Origin: Glandiceps talaboti
Taxonomy: Eukaryota > Hemichordata > Enteropneusta > Spengelidae
Reading direction: 5' to 3'
Length of the DNA stretch: 64,000 bases
NCBI RefSeq assembly: GCF_964340395.1
Contig: NC_135559.1
Coordinates: 9,086,259-9,150,258 of the forward strand
Numbering within the stretch: position 1 is the stretch's first letter; each line of letters opens with the position of its first letter. The position numbers were made by a program, and so were the translations under genes. Positions 46,290-64,000 of this stretch are shown one piece after another. The notes beneath the pieces are model-generated. The model saw nothing but the letters and a program-made list of their open reading frames with translations, was not told the DNA's origin and made no database searches.

Positions 46290-46525
46290 TCACTACAAGA
46301 GCAGCACCCTAGTGCCCAAGTGTTACAGAACCAGGAGGAAACTGTAGTATCCAGAGAAAACCTGCATTGTTCGGCAGGTTGTAACTGAGCATCACCCTTC
46401 TTACATACAGACCTGGTTGAATTTTAAGCACACCAAGTCGCTTGGTGGTTCGAAGCCAATCTGCATAGGTAAGAGGCATACAAGCTAACTGCTCGGCCAC
46501 CGACAGCCCCTTTATTTGCATATCA
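46290..46525 (-). mobile_element. tRNA-derived SINE, copy 2
   Basis: Read on the minus strand it starts GGGGCTGTCGGTGGCCGAGC and shares the GTCGGTGGCCGAG head, the CTTCGAAC B-box region and the TTTCCTCCTG body motif with the copy at 19728-20000. It lies between the two lectin units. A 70-codon minus-strand frame through it is only this SINE read as protein. Confidence 0.7.
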
Positions 46526-46755
46526 CTTTATTTGTATGTCACTGTCGGAATCACCATGTCATGAACAATCCTTCATTTACACATCCCAAAGAAATCAAAA
46601 TCAAATTTCAGGCCAATCTGTCCAGTAGTTTTGCAGTTTAAATTTATTTACCAAAAACGCACATTTCCTGTGCAATCAATTTTCTATCAACACACCCTAG
46701 GTAATGTGTCCACTAAATACCAAAGCAAATGGTCTTATTACACATACACACGCTC

Positions 46756-46945
46756 ATTCATACATACATACATACATACATACATACATACATACATACA
46801 TACATACATACATACGTACATACATACATACACACATACATACGTACATACATACATACACACATACATACATACATACATACATACATACACACATACA
46901 TACATACATACATACATACATACATACACACATACACACACACTC
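46756..46945. repeat. (ACAT)n
   Basis: About 190 bp of ACAT with CACA and CGTA interruptions, between lectin units 1 and 2. A similar array is at 38709-38779 at the 3' side of unit 1. Confidence 0.9.
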
Positions 46946-47165
46946 ATTTAGATAGACAGAGAGACAGAGAGACAGACATGTAGACAACTACCTTGAGGGT
47001 GTTAGTTGATTACTGCTGAATTTAATTTTTGTTATGTATAAGAAACCTGACCCTGTCCACTGACAGTTGTTAAACAAAGTCCTATTGCGTTGTCTTGTGT
47101 TAAAATGCAGGTAGAATGTGTAAATAAAACTCACTAAAATATGCCTTTTTTCTTTAATGCCATGT

Positions 47166-47171
47166 TTTATT
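47166..47171 (-). terminator. Polyadenylation signal AATAAA, lectin copy 2
   Basis: AATAAA on the minus strand, 14 bp after the TAG stop, in the same setting as in copy 1. Confidence 0.65.
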
Positions 47172-47185
47172 TCTTGTCTCCTTTA

Positions 47186-53870
<6,685 letters not shown>

Positions 53871-54125
53871 ATTATGGTATTTTCCTGGAATACAAAGATA
53901 ATCAAGATATCGATTTGTGTGATTTTATTTCAAACTCAACCTATCTGATCAAAGAATAGCAACTATATATAGTCACTTAGTAAGTTTGGTATCCAAAGAC
54001 ATGTTCGCTAAAAAATGAATTATTTGTTAAAACAAAGACATCGTACCTGGTCATCAGTGGTTGGGCTTGTTAGTCAAGAGTATAGCATTTAGAAAAAAAA
54101 ATGTCATGGAAATAAAACGGAAAAC

Positions 54126-54128
54126 GGC

Positions 54129-54217
<89 letters not shown>

Positions 54218-54245
54218 GGAGGGAGTAAGACAGAAAGAAAGAAAG
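54126..54245. repeat. (AGAC)n and AAAG array, unit 2
   Basis: Counterpart of 43392-43520 in the first intron of lectin copy 2. Confidence 0.95.
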
Positions 54246-55138
54246 AAAGAAGGAAAAAGATCGTATGACACTAAAATGAATGGATAAATAATGTGATTGA
54301 TAGAGAAACCAGGTTCGCAGAAAAGATGCAAAACTATAAACACCGACATTAGAAACTTCCAATAAAAGTCGAAATTCTTAAGCAATGTAACTGTATGAAA
54401 AAATCAGGAAAATAGAAAGAAGACAGGCAAGAACATGAATAAATTGTGCCAGATTAATACCTATTCTAAACGTGGCAATGCTATCTATAGTATCTTCGCC
54501 TAAAGTTTTCTAATATTCAGAATATCTATGAAAATGTCATTACTTCCTAACTCGCATTGACGATGACATATGTTTTACTTGTATTCAGTCATATAGCGGA
54601 CACTATGACGTCATTGACTAATAATAGAAAACTTCGTAATGTAAACACATGTGCGGACAAAGCACTCCCAAACCACAGTAGTAGATACAGGGCAAATCTT
54701 AGACAATAAAAGGCAGACGGAATTGAACTTCTTCGAGATAGGGACTGGTTTCAGAATTAACTGGGTTGAAAAAGCGTTACCATCTCGCTCTGAGAAGTAA
54801 ACCGGTGAACCCATAGATTTCGGTCTATTGCTGGTGCTCGTTTGTTCTCAATACAAAAATGAACGAAGTGTACTATAAAGTAACTGTGAGTGGATGTTCA
54901 CTACATTGGTACAGAGAGAACGAGTAGAGACATTAGAATGACGGTCAGTTGTAAATTAACCAGGGTATAGAAATGTCCATCGAAACGGTGTAATATCCTG
55001 AAGATGTGACACAAGTCCTCGTAGTAAACACAATACAAGTGGGAAAGAGGAAATATATCGTCATCAAAGTGTCGTTAAACAAGGCAGATTGATTAAAGTC
55101 TACATCATGCTAAAAGTGTTTTACTCACCTAACTCAAT

Positions 55139-55240
55139 TCCGTATATCTTCTCTTTGATGTAATGTATAACAGTTACTTCTGAAGTCACAGGGAAGTTGT
55201 GTAATGTGGTGAAATTAGGGCTCTATATTTAGTTCTTGGC
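55139..55240 (-). promoter_or_regulatory. Promoter and non-coding first exon, lectin copy 2
   Basis: Same arrangement as copy 1: AAATATAG at 55223-55230 and the GTGAGT donor after 55139. The sequence is nearly identical, with a few-base difference at TCTGAAGTCACAGG. Confidence 0.6.
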
Positions 55241-55939
55241 ATCGGGGGACATCATCTTTGACATCTCAGTTTGCAGTTGTGAAGTCGCTTTGAGCCACAA
55301 ACTCATAGTAATCACGTTTCGTTAATATTATACTTCCAGGATAGTGAAGCATCCCCCCTGCCTTAAATCTCTTTATGTTGTGTTCATTCCAAAAAGCTGA
55401 ATAGCGTGCTGGGCGCAATATGGCCATTGCATAATAGTTTGTTTGACTTTTTCCGATTTCTAAAAGATTGGCGTTTCTAAAAGATGGGTAACGCATATTC
55501 ATTTGTTCAGAAGAGATAATCAGCCTATACTACCATAGACAAATAAAATATGGTTACAGTAGTGCCGAAGCTAAAATTGAATGATTCTGTCGCTTTTCAG
55601 ATTTCCAGTATAATTTCTGAAATGTGTGGATTATATTTGGACAAAGCATAAACTACGTATCAAATGCTCGCACTTTATAGAACTTTAGTAAAACTATGTG
55701 GTTCAATATTTGCCACAGATAATGCCATCTAACTTATGTTTGTAACAGAAAGATGAGTCCTCAGGAGGTGTGGCTAAGTGTACTGATATAACACTTCCAA
55801 GATACGGCATCAAGTCTTTTCCTCGCCCCCTATATATATCCATCTCTTTTATTTCTGTTGTATAATACTATCACTGTGACAGTTAAACGATCACATCACT
55901 TGACACAATCTCTTAATGAACACCTTTCAATCTGCTTAG

Positions 55940-56110
55940 AGACCACAGCACCAGACTTCACTCCTGAAAATAGTAAATGATTTTCTGACTTCCTTGGACC
56001 ACTGTAAACTTTACATGCTCACTCTTTTAGAACTATCAGCAGCATTCGACACATTGGATCATGACATCCTCTCTTGCATCAACTTCATTGGTCACCTATT
56101 AGTTCTCGTA
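55940..56110 (+). mobile_element. LINE reverse transcriptase fragment
   Basis: The forward frame reads SLLKIVNDFLTSLD, then LLELSAAFDTLDHDILSCI. L-x-L-S-A-A-F-D-T-x-D-H-x-I-L is the strand before the catalytic site of Jockey/CR1/L2-type LINE reverse transcriptases. The catalytic Y-x-D-D part is not seen, so only a short remnant is present. It lies between the upstream flank of lectin copy 2 and the orphan third copy, so it belongs to the DNA inserted at that junction. Confidence 0.7.
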
Positions 56111-56172
56111 TTCATTGCCAATTTTCATCTATCTGCTTAAATTCAGTTGTGGGTTCTAGGCCATAATACCTC

Positions 56173-56320
56173 TCAATCTGATTAAAATCTGATGTGGTGA
56201 AAGCGGCTAAATGCTTTATTTACCTCTATTTCCATCATTTTGTGACGTTTGTTTTTGTTCCGAGTGATATGCCGCCTTCACAGCTGCTTTCACCACATCA
56301 GATTTTAATCAAATTGCAAT
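56173..56320. mobile_element. Short inverted-repeat element family I
   Basis: TCAATCTGATTAAAATCTGA then TGTGGTGAAAGC at the left, and GCTTTCACCACATCAGATTT at the right: about 35-bp inverted ends around 80 bp. A one-sided relative is at 37930-38003. It sits directly after the LINE fragment. Confidence 0.65.
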
Positions 56321-56720
56321 ACCGCTCTGACCTTCTTCATCGATATACTTCACAAAGACTACGCCATCACTTCTCTTATTTTCGTCTTCTTTGTGTTCCA
56401 AGGGTATCTCCAAAGACCATGGAACAATCTTCTTTTCGATCTACGCATTCGCATCGAAACAACGGTAAAAGTAATCAGCAAAATGTAATACTTAAAACAT
56501 TATTTTCAAACCGTTAGTGGTTATTATCACCGGTGAATTGTGAATATGCATGTGTGTAACTCTCCCTCCCAATCGTCCATACCTTTCCCATTCTTTTTCA
56601 CCTCAATATCCATCTCTTTCCCATCTGTTTTCCATTTTACCACCCAGCCCAACATTCCCCAAATCAGTCTCTCTCTATTGTCTGCCTATCTATGCATCTG
56701 TTTATTTGTCTGTCTCTTTC

Positions 56721-56721
<1 letters not shown>

Positions 56722-56765
<44 letters not shown>

Positions 56766-56903
56766 ATGTATGTATGTATGTATGTATGTATGTATGTATG
56801 TATGTATGTATGTATGTATGCATGCATGCATGCATGCATGTATGTATGTATGTATGTCTGTATGTCTGTCTGTATGTATGTATGTATGTATGTATGTATG
56901 TAC
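56722..56903. repeat. (TCTG)n, (TATG)n and (CATG)n compound microsatellite
   Basis: It forms the left border of the orphan third lectin segment. Confidence 0.95.
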
Positions 56904-58440
56904 TAAAAGTGTTTTACTCACCTAACTCAATTCCGTATATCTTCTCTTTGATGGAATATATAACAGTTACTTCTGAAGTCACAGGAAAGTTGTGTAATGT
57001 GGTGAAATTAGGGCACTATATTTACTTTTTGGCAGGGGGAGATCATCTTTGACATCTCCGTTTGCAGTTGTGAACTCGCTTTGAACCACAAACTCATAGT
57101 AATCACGCTTCGTTAATATTATACTTCCAGGATAGTGAAGCATCCCCCACCCCCTGCCTCAAATCTCTTTATGTTGTATTCATTCCAAAAAGCTGAATAG
57201 CGTGCTGGATGCAATATGGCCATTGCATCATAGTTTGTTTGACTTTTTCCGATTTCTAAAAGATTGGAATTTCTAAAAGAATAGTAACGCATATTCATTT
57301 TTTCAGAAGAGATAATCAGCCTATCATAGACAAATAAAATATGGTTACAGTAGTGCCGAAGCTAAAATTGAATGATATTTTATATCTGTATGTATGTATG
57401 TATGTATGTATGTATGTATGTATGTATGTATGTCTTGAGCCTTTACTCAAGGAGTATAAGTTTCTACTCAATAATCAAACCATAAAATTGTAAAATAAGG
57501 AAAACTCTAGTTTTTTCTCTCGGTATCCATCTGCTATCAAAAGGATTAGTAACTGACTTCAAACGTCGAGGCCGAAATATTCATCATAAATTACCCTTTG
57601 CCACCAGAATATGAAAGGATTATTGTGATTCAACTATTGAATTCAGTTGAACCAAACAAACAAACAAACATATGGTACAGTAATTTTCATATTACTATCT
57701 CTATCTGTTTCTTACCTATACAATATCGTGCATTATTTCTTTATTTTCTGTATTTCCTTTCTAATAAAATTTAAAACTAAAAATTGGTAACCCAAAGAAT
57801 TTGACAGTATCATTGAATATTTGAAATGTTTGTCATACAAAGCAAGTGTGATTGTTGATGGATGTGACTGTGCATGTCTTTGACTCTCCCTACTCCATCC
57901 CTGTCATTTCTCTCCTTTTTATTCCATCATTTATGCATGTAAATGTGAAAGTGTTTGGTTCTCCATCTTTATCCCTTTCTAACCTCTCTTCCTTAGCAAT
58001 CTCGTTTACTTCACTCCAATATTCGTTCCTATGTATATGTGTGTCTCGCTGTCTGTCGGTGCATATATATTTCTCTCTTTAGACAAGGAGTATAAGTTTC
58101 TACTCACTAATCAAATCATTATTTTAAAATGAGGATAAATTCCATGGAATGATTCTATCCTCTGTTATTCTTTAGATATCTATCTGCCATCCAAATGATT
58201 AGTAACTGACTTCAAAAGATCGAGGCCGAAATCTCAAATTACCCTCTGTCACTAGAATATGAAAGGATTGTTGTGATTCAACTGTTGAATTCAGTTGAGG
58301 CAAACAAATAAACATATGGTACAGTAGGTTGATATTACTATCTCTACCTTACCTTATTTAATATAATATCATACATTATTTTCTGTATTTTCTGTATTTC
58401 TTTCTCTCTTTCAAACGTTTTCATCAATATAATTGGGCCG
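56904..58440. repeat. Third copy of the lectin upstream segment, without a lectin body
   Basis: It starts with the first-exon donor sequence AGTGTTTTACTCACCTAA, carries the TATA-bearing promoter and then the same flank as 44370-45930. The left side is cut off at a TGTA microsatellite (56765-56903). It shares TCTGAAGTCACAGG with unit 2, where unit 1 has TCTGACACAGG. Confidence 0.85.
56922..57030 (-). promoter_or_regulatory. Orphan promoter and first-exon copy
   Basis: AAATATAG at 57016-57023 and a first-exon donor GTGAGT after 56922 are both kept, but on the minus strand the next sequence is a microsatellite and then single-copy DNA, with no signal-peptide exon before lectin copy 2. Confidence 0.55.
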
Positions 58441-59029
58441 TCGCAGGCAGAAAGGGCCTTTATGTCGATGTTTGCTACATTTTAAGTTAAAAGTTACACG
58501 CGTTCGAACATTGTATCACTTTTCGTTACCCGTAATAAGTTCGAAAGTGCGAATGACCTTGGCTTGAGGACTCTAGGCTTGATGTTTGGTCATTTTGGGT
58601 ACAATATTTTTTTCTTTTCGAAAAGATGTTGCTTATTTTACGATGAAAATAAATAAAAATAATTAAATTGATAACGGTTTTAGCATTTCTACGATAGTTC
58701 TCCTACTCCAAACGAAGTTCCGTGCTGTACATTCCCACCAGATCTCACACGTGACCAGGTAGAGTTGACTTCTCAGACAGAGCTCAGAGGCCTCATCAGA
58801 GCATGCAGAGCCTCATTTTACCAGACAGAGCTCAGAGGCCACTGTCTCAGAGGTCGCGCACACAGCTCAGATACTGCCTCAGACGATTTCGTCCAAATGA
58901 TTCATTTTACAGTCTGAACCGATCGCAATCTTGATGGTCTTTGTAGTGAGATATTAAACATATCTCTGTATGAAGTGCACAATCATACATATATGTAATG
59001 CCGAAAATGGCGGACAATTCAAGGTTACG

Positions 59030-59227
59030 CTAACACTGAAACAAATAAACGAGAAAAGACCTGTCTTTAAACATAGACACCAAGTGACTCTTATATTTAT
59101 AAAGTAGGTAAAGCACTGGCATCCCCGTAACTGCTAGAAAATGTGTAGCATGCGTAGGAACTCGGATGCTAGGTTGTATCCATGAAAATAGTCCGTAATT
59201 CGCCATCATTACTGCGTACATACTCAA
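59030..59227 (-). CDS. Short open frame, 65 residues, one hydrophobic segment
   Basis: Starts MSMYAVMMANYGLFSWIQPS, then a hydrophobic run FLAVTGMPVLYLLY followed by KYKSH and KDRS. The arrangement of a short N-terminus, one membrane segment and a basic tail would suit a small membrane protein, but I cannot match it to a known one. It sits next to a CpG-bearing stretch (58430-59260) that could be a promoter. No splice context helps, so it may be a chance frame. Confidence 0.2.
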   Translation of the reverse strand: MSMYAVMMANYGLFSWIQPSIRVPTHATHFLAVTGMPVLYLLYKYKSHLVSMFKDRSFLVYLFQC

Positions 59228-60579
59228 CTATAGAGGGCGACCTAACCGGGGGGGGGGGTTTGTGTACTGTTTAATCTACTTTTCGGCAAAACTACGTTAT
59301 TCAGGCATTCTCTAAGTTTGAAATTTAGATTTAAGCAGGAATTTCAACCATACTTTACTACTGTAGATAGCACTCCTTGCAACATTACTTACTTAGTTGT
59401 ATTCAGTACTTCTCTCCTTTATCTTTTCTTACACAGTCCCTAGCACTCTATAACTGCTGTATATGATGCAGACATAAGCTTGATATCATGTAATGATTTC
59501 ATTACTGGATTACTTTGCAGGGTAACAAATAAAAGATTACAGAATTCAACGATGGCCCTGCCATGTAGACATTAATATAGAAAACACAGAAGATAGCCCT
59601 GTCACACAGAAACTAACCTTTCAGATCAAGGACAATTTAGAACGAGTGTACCTAAGATTGCCAATAGGGCAATGAGTTAGGGCACTGTTGAATTTATGTG
59701 AAATCTTAAGATAAGAGACAAACAGAAAAAGCAAAAAAGGAGGCATTGAAATAAGCTGGTCATTCATAGACATGCTACACCAAGAGCTTTATAGATGCCC
59801 TTAAATATTTTTACCAGTGAAAGAAATACTGTAGATTGTATGCTCTGCTGAAAATTTCTTTATCAATGTTTTGCATGAACATTTATTATAGATATCTACA
59901 CAAGTCAAATTACATAGAATTTTGATTGGCATAATGAATGGAATTTCATCTCATCACAGCATAAATTTGAAAGTATCTGTGCAAGATTACAGTCTTATAC
60001 TGTTTTTCTCTATAGCACTGTTTTGATGCAAATTTTGAATCAACAACAAACATATGTATTTAGACAAGGCTGATTGTAAAATGCAAGGGAGTACAATGGA
60101 AAGCTTGTGTACAAAGTAAGCTATGAAAAGATTCCAAAAACTACTGAAATGATGTGATGTGTGAACATGACCCATCCCATCAGATATAGGCTAACAAAGA
60201 GCAGTATGGCTAATCAAGTAACATAATCCTCTTTTAATACTTGTTCATCAACTCAACACACAACTATTAAACACAAACAGCATTCACCACATCCAACAAT
60301 TTAGAAAAAATAAATAGATGAGTTTTAAAAACAAAGTATAAGTCAGTGTTTCAAATGAACAGCATGCATTTCTTTGAACGCAGGAAAACATAACATAGTG
60401 AAAGACTGGTCACTCTTATAAGCAAAAATACAAAAAGCATAGCGTAAATGGCACTGAAGCATGACTGGGTTGCATTGACTGTCAAAATAAAGGCTTTGGT
60501 TTCAAAGTGCAGAATTTGTGGAAGATGACTTAAGTTATACAAAGAATAATAAACCTGCAAGCAGCATTGACAACTTTAC

Positions 60580-60700
60580 AGCATAACATACCACAGGGGG
60601 CTTGGACTCAACTAGTGATCTAATCATTCAAACAAACAAACAAACAAACAAACAAACAAACAAACAAACAAACAAACAACATATGACGTTGAAAATTATA
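60580..60700. repeat. Dispersed repeat with (CAAA)n core, copy 1
   Basis: GGGGCTTGGACTCAACTAGT, GTGATCTAATCAT, (CAAA)n, then AACATATGACG and GGATGAAGTAA. The same order of motifs is at 63870-63995. Confidence 0.6.
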
Positions 60701-60744
60701 GGATGAAGTAACAATGTAAATAAAGGTATCTATCTAAAGAAATT

Positions 60745-60893
60745 GACAATCATATTGCCATCACACTATATATATATAAGAGCTGAGGAGTAGTACTGGT
60801 TCCTACCTGTAGACCTGTAAACTTATAGGTGGGGACCAGGACTACTCCTCTGTTCTTATAAAGTTATATGTAGTGTGATGGCAATATGACTGT
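60745..60893. mobile_element. Foldback element H
   Basis: Arms of about 65 bp: GACAATCATATTGCCATCAC on the left against GTGATGGCAATATGACTGTC on the right, with GAGGAGTAGTACTGG against CCAGGACTACTCCTC. About 150 bp in total, non-coding. Confidence 0.7.
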
Positions 60894-62542
60894 CTGTTAA
60901 AATATTTCAAAAACATGGTTTACATGCCGACACTAGTCCCAGAATCAATGGTTTAAAGGACTTAATCCCACCGCTGCCACCATGTTGACTGGTATTGGCC
61001 CAACTACTAGCACTGTATAGAATGTGTTAAATCTGCAGTGCATTAATCAATACCAGTGTTTGGATCTCACTGACTGAGTTTACACAACAGCAAGAACTTT
61101 AACACCCAAACACTAGATGGACACACTCCCAATATATTGTCGGGAATGAGATCAACATCTCAGCAACAGCATTACAATATATCTTACCCAACAATTCCTG
61201 TTCTACTCCTGTGAGACCCACTTCGACTTCTCTCCTCACATCACACCTGACAATTAATTCAGTACATGGTTGTCAGCAGTGACTTGATTGACATGGCCTG
61301 ATATTATTGTACCTACCCTAACCTTCCTTCACACTCTCCCTATCCGATGTGGCAGCAGTAGGATGCCAAATTCCCCCAAAATACAAAATAATGAGTCAAA
61401 GTAAAATGTGACCACCTGGTATACTATGTTCTAGAATTGAATAAATTTACTAATTATTTTTTGAGAAGGGAAAATATTTTTATTGAGTAATTTACCAGTA
61501 TTTGGTTTCAAAATGTAAGTAAACACAGGCAAATAATTGTAATAGGTAAACTTGGGGATAATAATGAATTTTGGGCAAGCGAATGAGCAAAAATGCTATT
61601 GAAAGCTGCATCAACTGGAAACTGAGTATTTAATTTATTCACTCTGTGCTAATTTATTCAAAGATTGTTTTGTACTGAACAAAGGAAAGCTTCTGAATTT
61701 GCTTGAGCACATCAAAATTACAATGAATTTTGCTGTAACTGCAGAAAATACCATAAATAAAATTTCAAATTTAATTAAACAGGTGAAAGGGTGAATTGGG
61801 CGAGTTGGAGTAGGTAGCAGCTCGGAGCACTATCAAAAGGTAGCAAAGATCGCCATGGCCTTTTGTTCACACCACATGGGCGGGAAATTGAAAAGATGGG
61901 CAACTACTAAATGAAGTCCGTGAATTTCTTTTCAAAACCTACTAGTTTGGGCGGGGACTTTTGGTTCGAAACAAGTGGGGAGTTTATCAAAATTTAGTAA
62001 AAATTCATTGGGCTATAACACTAATTGTAATTTTTAGCGCGAAATTCCGGTAGTATTCGGTGGTCTCGCAACCACGCTACCAAAATAACAGATTTTTTCT
62101 GTGAAACACTTTGCAACAACCAGTAGGAGTTTTATACTCAAGCACAAATTCAAACAGTACACTTGAAACTAAACATATTAACTAGCCAACCCATCTTCAA
62201 AACTCACCACAAGTCAAACAAACTTTCGCCTGTCATTGTCACGTCTATGGGAGTAGTTCAACTACTACAGTGGAAAAATTCACGCTGGCTCAGACGCGGA
62301 CATCACTTCAGTTTGAACAACGAAAGTAGTCTTACCTGAAAGTAATTGCTGTTAGTATGGTTAGGTAGGTACAATCCTGATAATATCTTCGTCCAGATGT
62401 AGAAGATACGGCTATGAGCCCCAACTCGTAGGTCGTCGCTAAGTCAAGACCATGAGGGACGTCTAAAGACGTACTTCTATTGTATTAGCTGCTTGTTCGT
62501 TCTGACCTCGTAAATGGGTCGTATTTTTTTTTTTTTTTTCAG

Positions 62543-62695
62543 TCCTTGGTCATCGTTGAGGGCGTCAGTCATATGGTCAGTCACCCGGCACACATTGCCC
62601 GGCACAACACTGTCAGCACAGCTCACAGTAGGGTAGAGCAGGGGCATGAGGCAACAATTCTGGTGAAACTCGAAAATGATAATGATGTCATACAG
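62543..62695 (+). CDS. Orphan internal exon, protein not recognised
   Basis: A 153-bp stretch is bounded by an 18-T polypyrimidine tract with CAG on the left and CAG/GTAATA on the right, and is open in the phase-0 frame for 51 codons: SLVIVEGVSHMVSHPAHIAR through VIQ. Its base composition is higher in GC than the flanks. The other two forward frames have stops. I do not recognise the family and found no partner exon with a matching phase on either side; the gene may continue past the right edge. The T-tract could also be a retroposon remnant on the other strand, so the call is tentative. Confidence 0.4.
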
Positions 62696-63869
62696 GTAAT
62701 AAAGGCCCAAGTTAGCTATGAGGCACATTTACATACTTACTTCTTTATTTATAGTATATTTTAATAAACTCATTATACACGTCTACACATATTTGTTATT
62801 TTGGGTATAAGGCCAGAAATGAAATGATTAAAAATATTATATGTATGTACTTGTACACTTTCTAATCTTTTAAAAAAATGAAACATTTTTTTTATAATAA
62901 TCGCAGAAAAAAAAGTTTATATAAATATGGAAGACTCCAAAAAAGAATAAAGAAAAAAGAAAGTATACGGATAGACATGGTGCAAAATCGACGCTTTGTG
63001 TGCTCGCGACAGCTGACGCGCTCCGCTGCTTGGCGTGCTCGAGCTCAAACGTATTCCTTGTTTAAACTTGTAATACAGAGGGATAGGACACGGCATCGAA
63101 TAAAGCAATCAAGACGCTTCAAATCGAACATGTGACCCATGAATTTTCTCTCGAAGCTTGATACCGCCTGCTGCGCTCTTGTGGTGAGATATATATATAT
63201 TTCACATGCTGCAGTACATTGTGGAGTTTGTGGGACATTACAACAGATTGCCGAAACGGCACATTATATGAACTTAAGCTCCGAAACGTTGCGTCTTTTG
63301 CGAGGGAAATAAACAAAACGCATTTGGCGGATAATATCTTGGTTTAAACAATTTTTGGTGCGAAGAGTTGCGGTAGGCTCGAACACATAGTCGATTCTGG
63401 TCTATATTATTTTCATAAAATTACGTAAAGATAATCATTAAACATTAGTCGTCATATCTGTGTCTCTTCGAAATATACCTTTGAATGAAAGAGAAAATGT
63501 AACAACATCATTTGACTGAGTAAACAAATACTCGTAAGTTTGCCCGAAACAGAAAGCGTCCGTGAACGAGGGCGATGTGGTTTCAAGCTTACGTGTGAGG
63601 CATGTAGACTTTGGGATGCAAAAATGGTTTTTATTTTAAAAAAGATAGTTTTTGAAATGTTAGCGTTTTGAATCTTGGATGGTACTGCCAAGAGAAGAAA
63701 AGTTCTTTCTGGTTAGTCATTTTCATTGCAAAAATTAAAAAAACTGACCTATCTATCTTACAATTGAAACCTGCATAAATGGATGCAAATAGAAGCAAAT
63801 ACTTGTACTCTCATATAACTAGGTGAATCCTGCAGATCTTAGACATGCAGTTAATGTTTACATTCTCTT

Positions 63870-64000
63870 CACATGGGGCTTGGGCTCAATGAGTGTTCTA
63901 ATCATATCGTTGAAACAAACAAACAAACAAACAAACAAACAAACAAACAAATAAACAACCAAACAACATATGAAGGTAAAACATATGGGATGAAATAATG
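63870..64000. repeat. Dispersed repeat with (CAAA)n core, copy 2
   Basis: GGGGCTTGGGCTCAATGAGT, GTTCTAATCAT, (CAAA)n, then AACATATGAAGG and GGATGAAATAA; it runs into the window edge. Confidence 0.6.

Larger units (their letters stand above)
58441..62540. other. No complete gene
   Basis: 58430-59260 is CpG-richer, with a two-copy motif CCAGACAGAGCTCAGAGGCC, and could be a promoter. After that come element H, the CAAA repeat and unassigned AT-rich DNA. 61800-62450 is again somewhat CpG-rich (GGCGGGAAATTG, CACGCTGGCTCAGACGCGG) and might be the promoter of the gene that owns the exon at 62543. Confidence 0.4.

Noticed and set aside
46309-46521. 70-codon minus-strand frame
   Set aside because: It is the SINE read as protein.
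55266-55502. 78-codon minus-strand frame upstream of lectin copy 2
   Set aside because: The matching sequence in units 1 and 3 has different C-run lengths that break the frame, so it is not under coding constraint.
62469-62545. Poly-T at 62525 as a reversed poly-A retroposon tail
   Set aside because: Possible, but no target-site duplication or retroposon body was seen, and the tract fits a splice acceptor equally well.

Overview
The window looks like a piece of an animal nuclear genome. It is AT-rich, genes are split by many short phased introns, intergenic DNA is full of ATAC/ATCT/AT microsatellites, and there are foldback transposons, a tRNA-derived SINE, a LINE fragment and a Penelope-like retroelement fragment. 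C-type lectins, one of them joined to an F5/8C (discoidin) domain, fit an invertebrate such as a hemichordate or cephalochordate. The species is inference and I am not sure of it.

Layout, left to right. 1-7051 holds a secreted lectin on the minus strand with a CTLD followed by an F5/8C domain; seven exons are visible and the 3' end is missing. 7052-17605 has no gene I can support and is filled with foldback elements and satellites. 17606-26878 is a complete 11-exon minus-strand gene for a 452-residue major facilitator transporter resembling the oxalate/formate-antiporter (monocarboxylate) group; its introns carry at least six mobile elements and a 46-bp minisatellite. 26879-28480 is the upstream side of that gene. 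Two well-supported plus-strand exons at 33241-33411 and 36762-36943 form the 3' end of a small intracellular-looking protein with a G-W-x-G-Y-F / G-x-D-x-x-G-x-F / T-H-T-V-x-Y-x-G pattern; its 5' end is uncertain.

38800-58440 is a tandem segmental duplication. Two complete, closely similar minus-strand genes for 191-residue secreted C-type lectins (38903-43107 and 47186-53870) share exon lengths of 69, 16, 397, 74 and 20 bp, the same exon phases, and the same TATA-bearing non-coding first exon. A third copy of the promoter, first exon and upstream flank (about 56904-58440) has no lectin body next to it. The second gene has a 2.7-kb insertion in one intron containing the 3' end of a Penelope-like element and, overlapping its stop codon, a 42-nt sequence that fits the hammerhead ribozyme layout.

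58440-64000 has scattered repeats, one convincing but orphan plus-strand exon (62543-62695) and no complete gene.

The two secreted lectin families are probably extracellular recognition proteins (immune or matrix); the transporter is a plasma-membrane or organelle solute carrier. Nothing in the sequence ties the three kinds of gene into one pathway.
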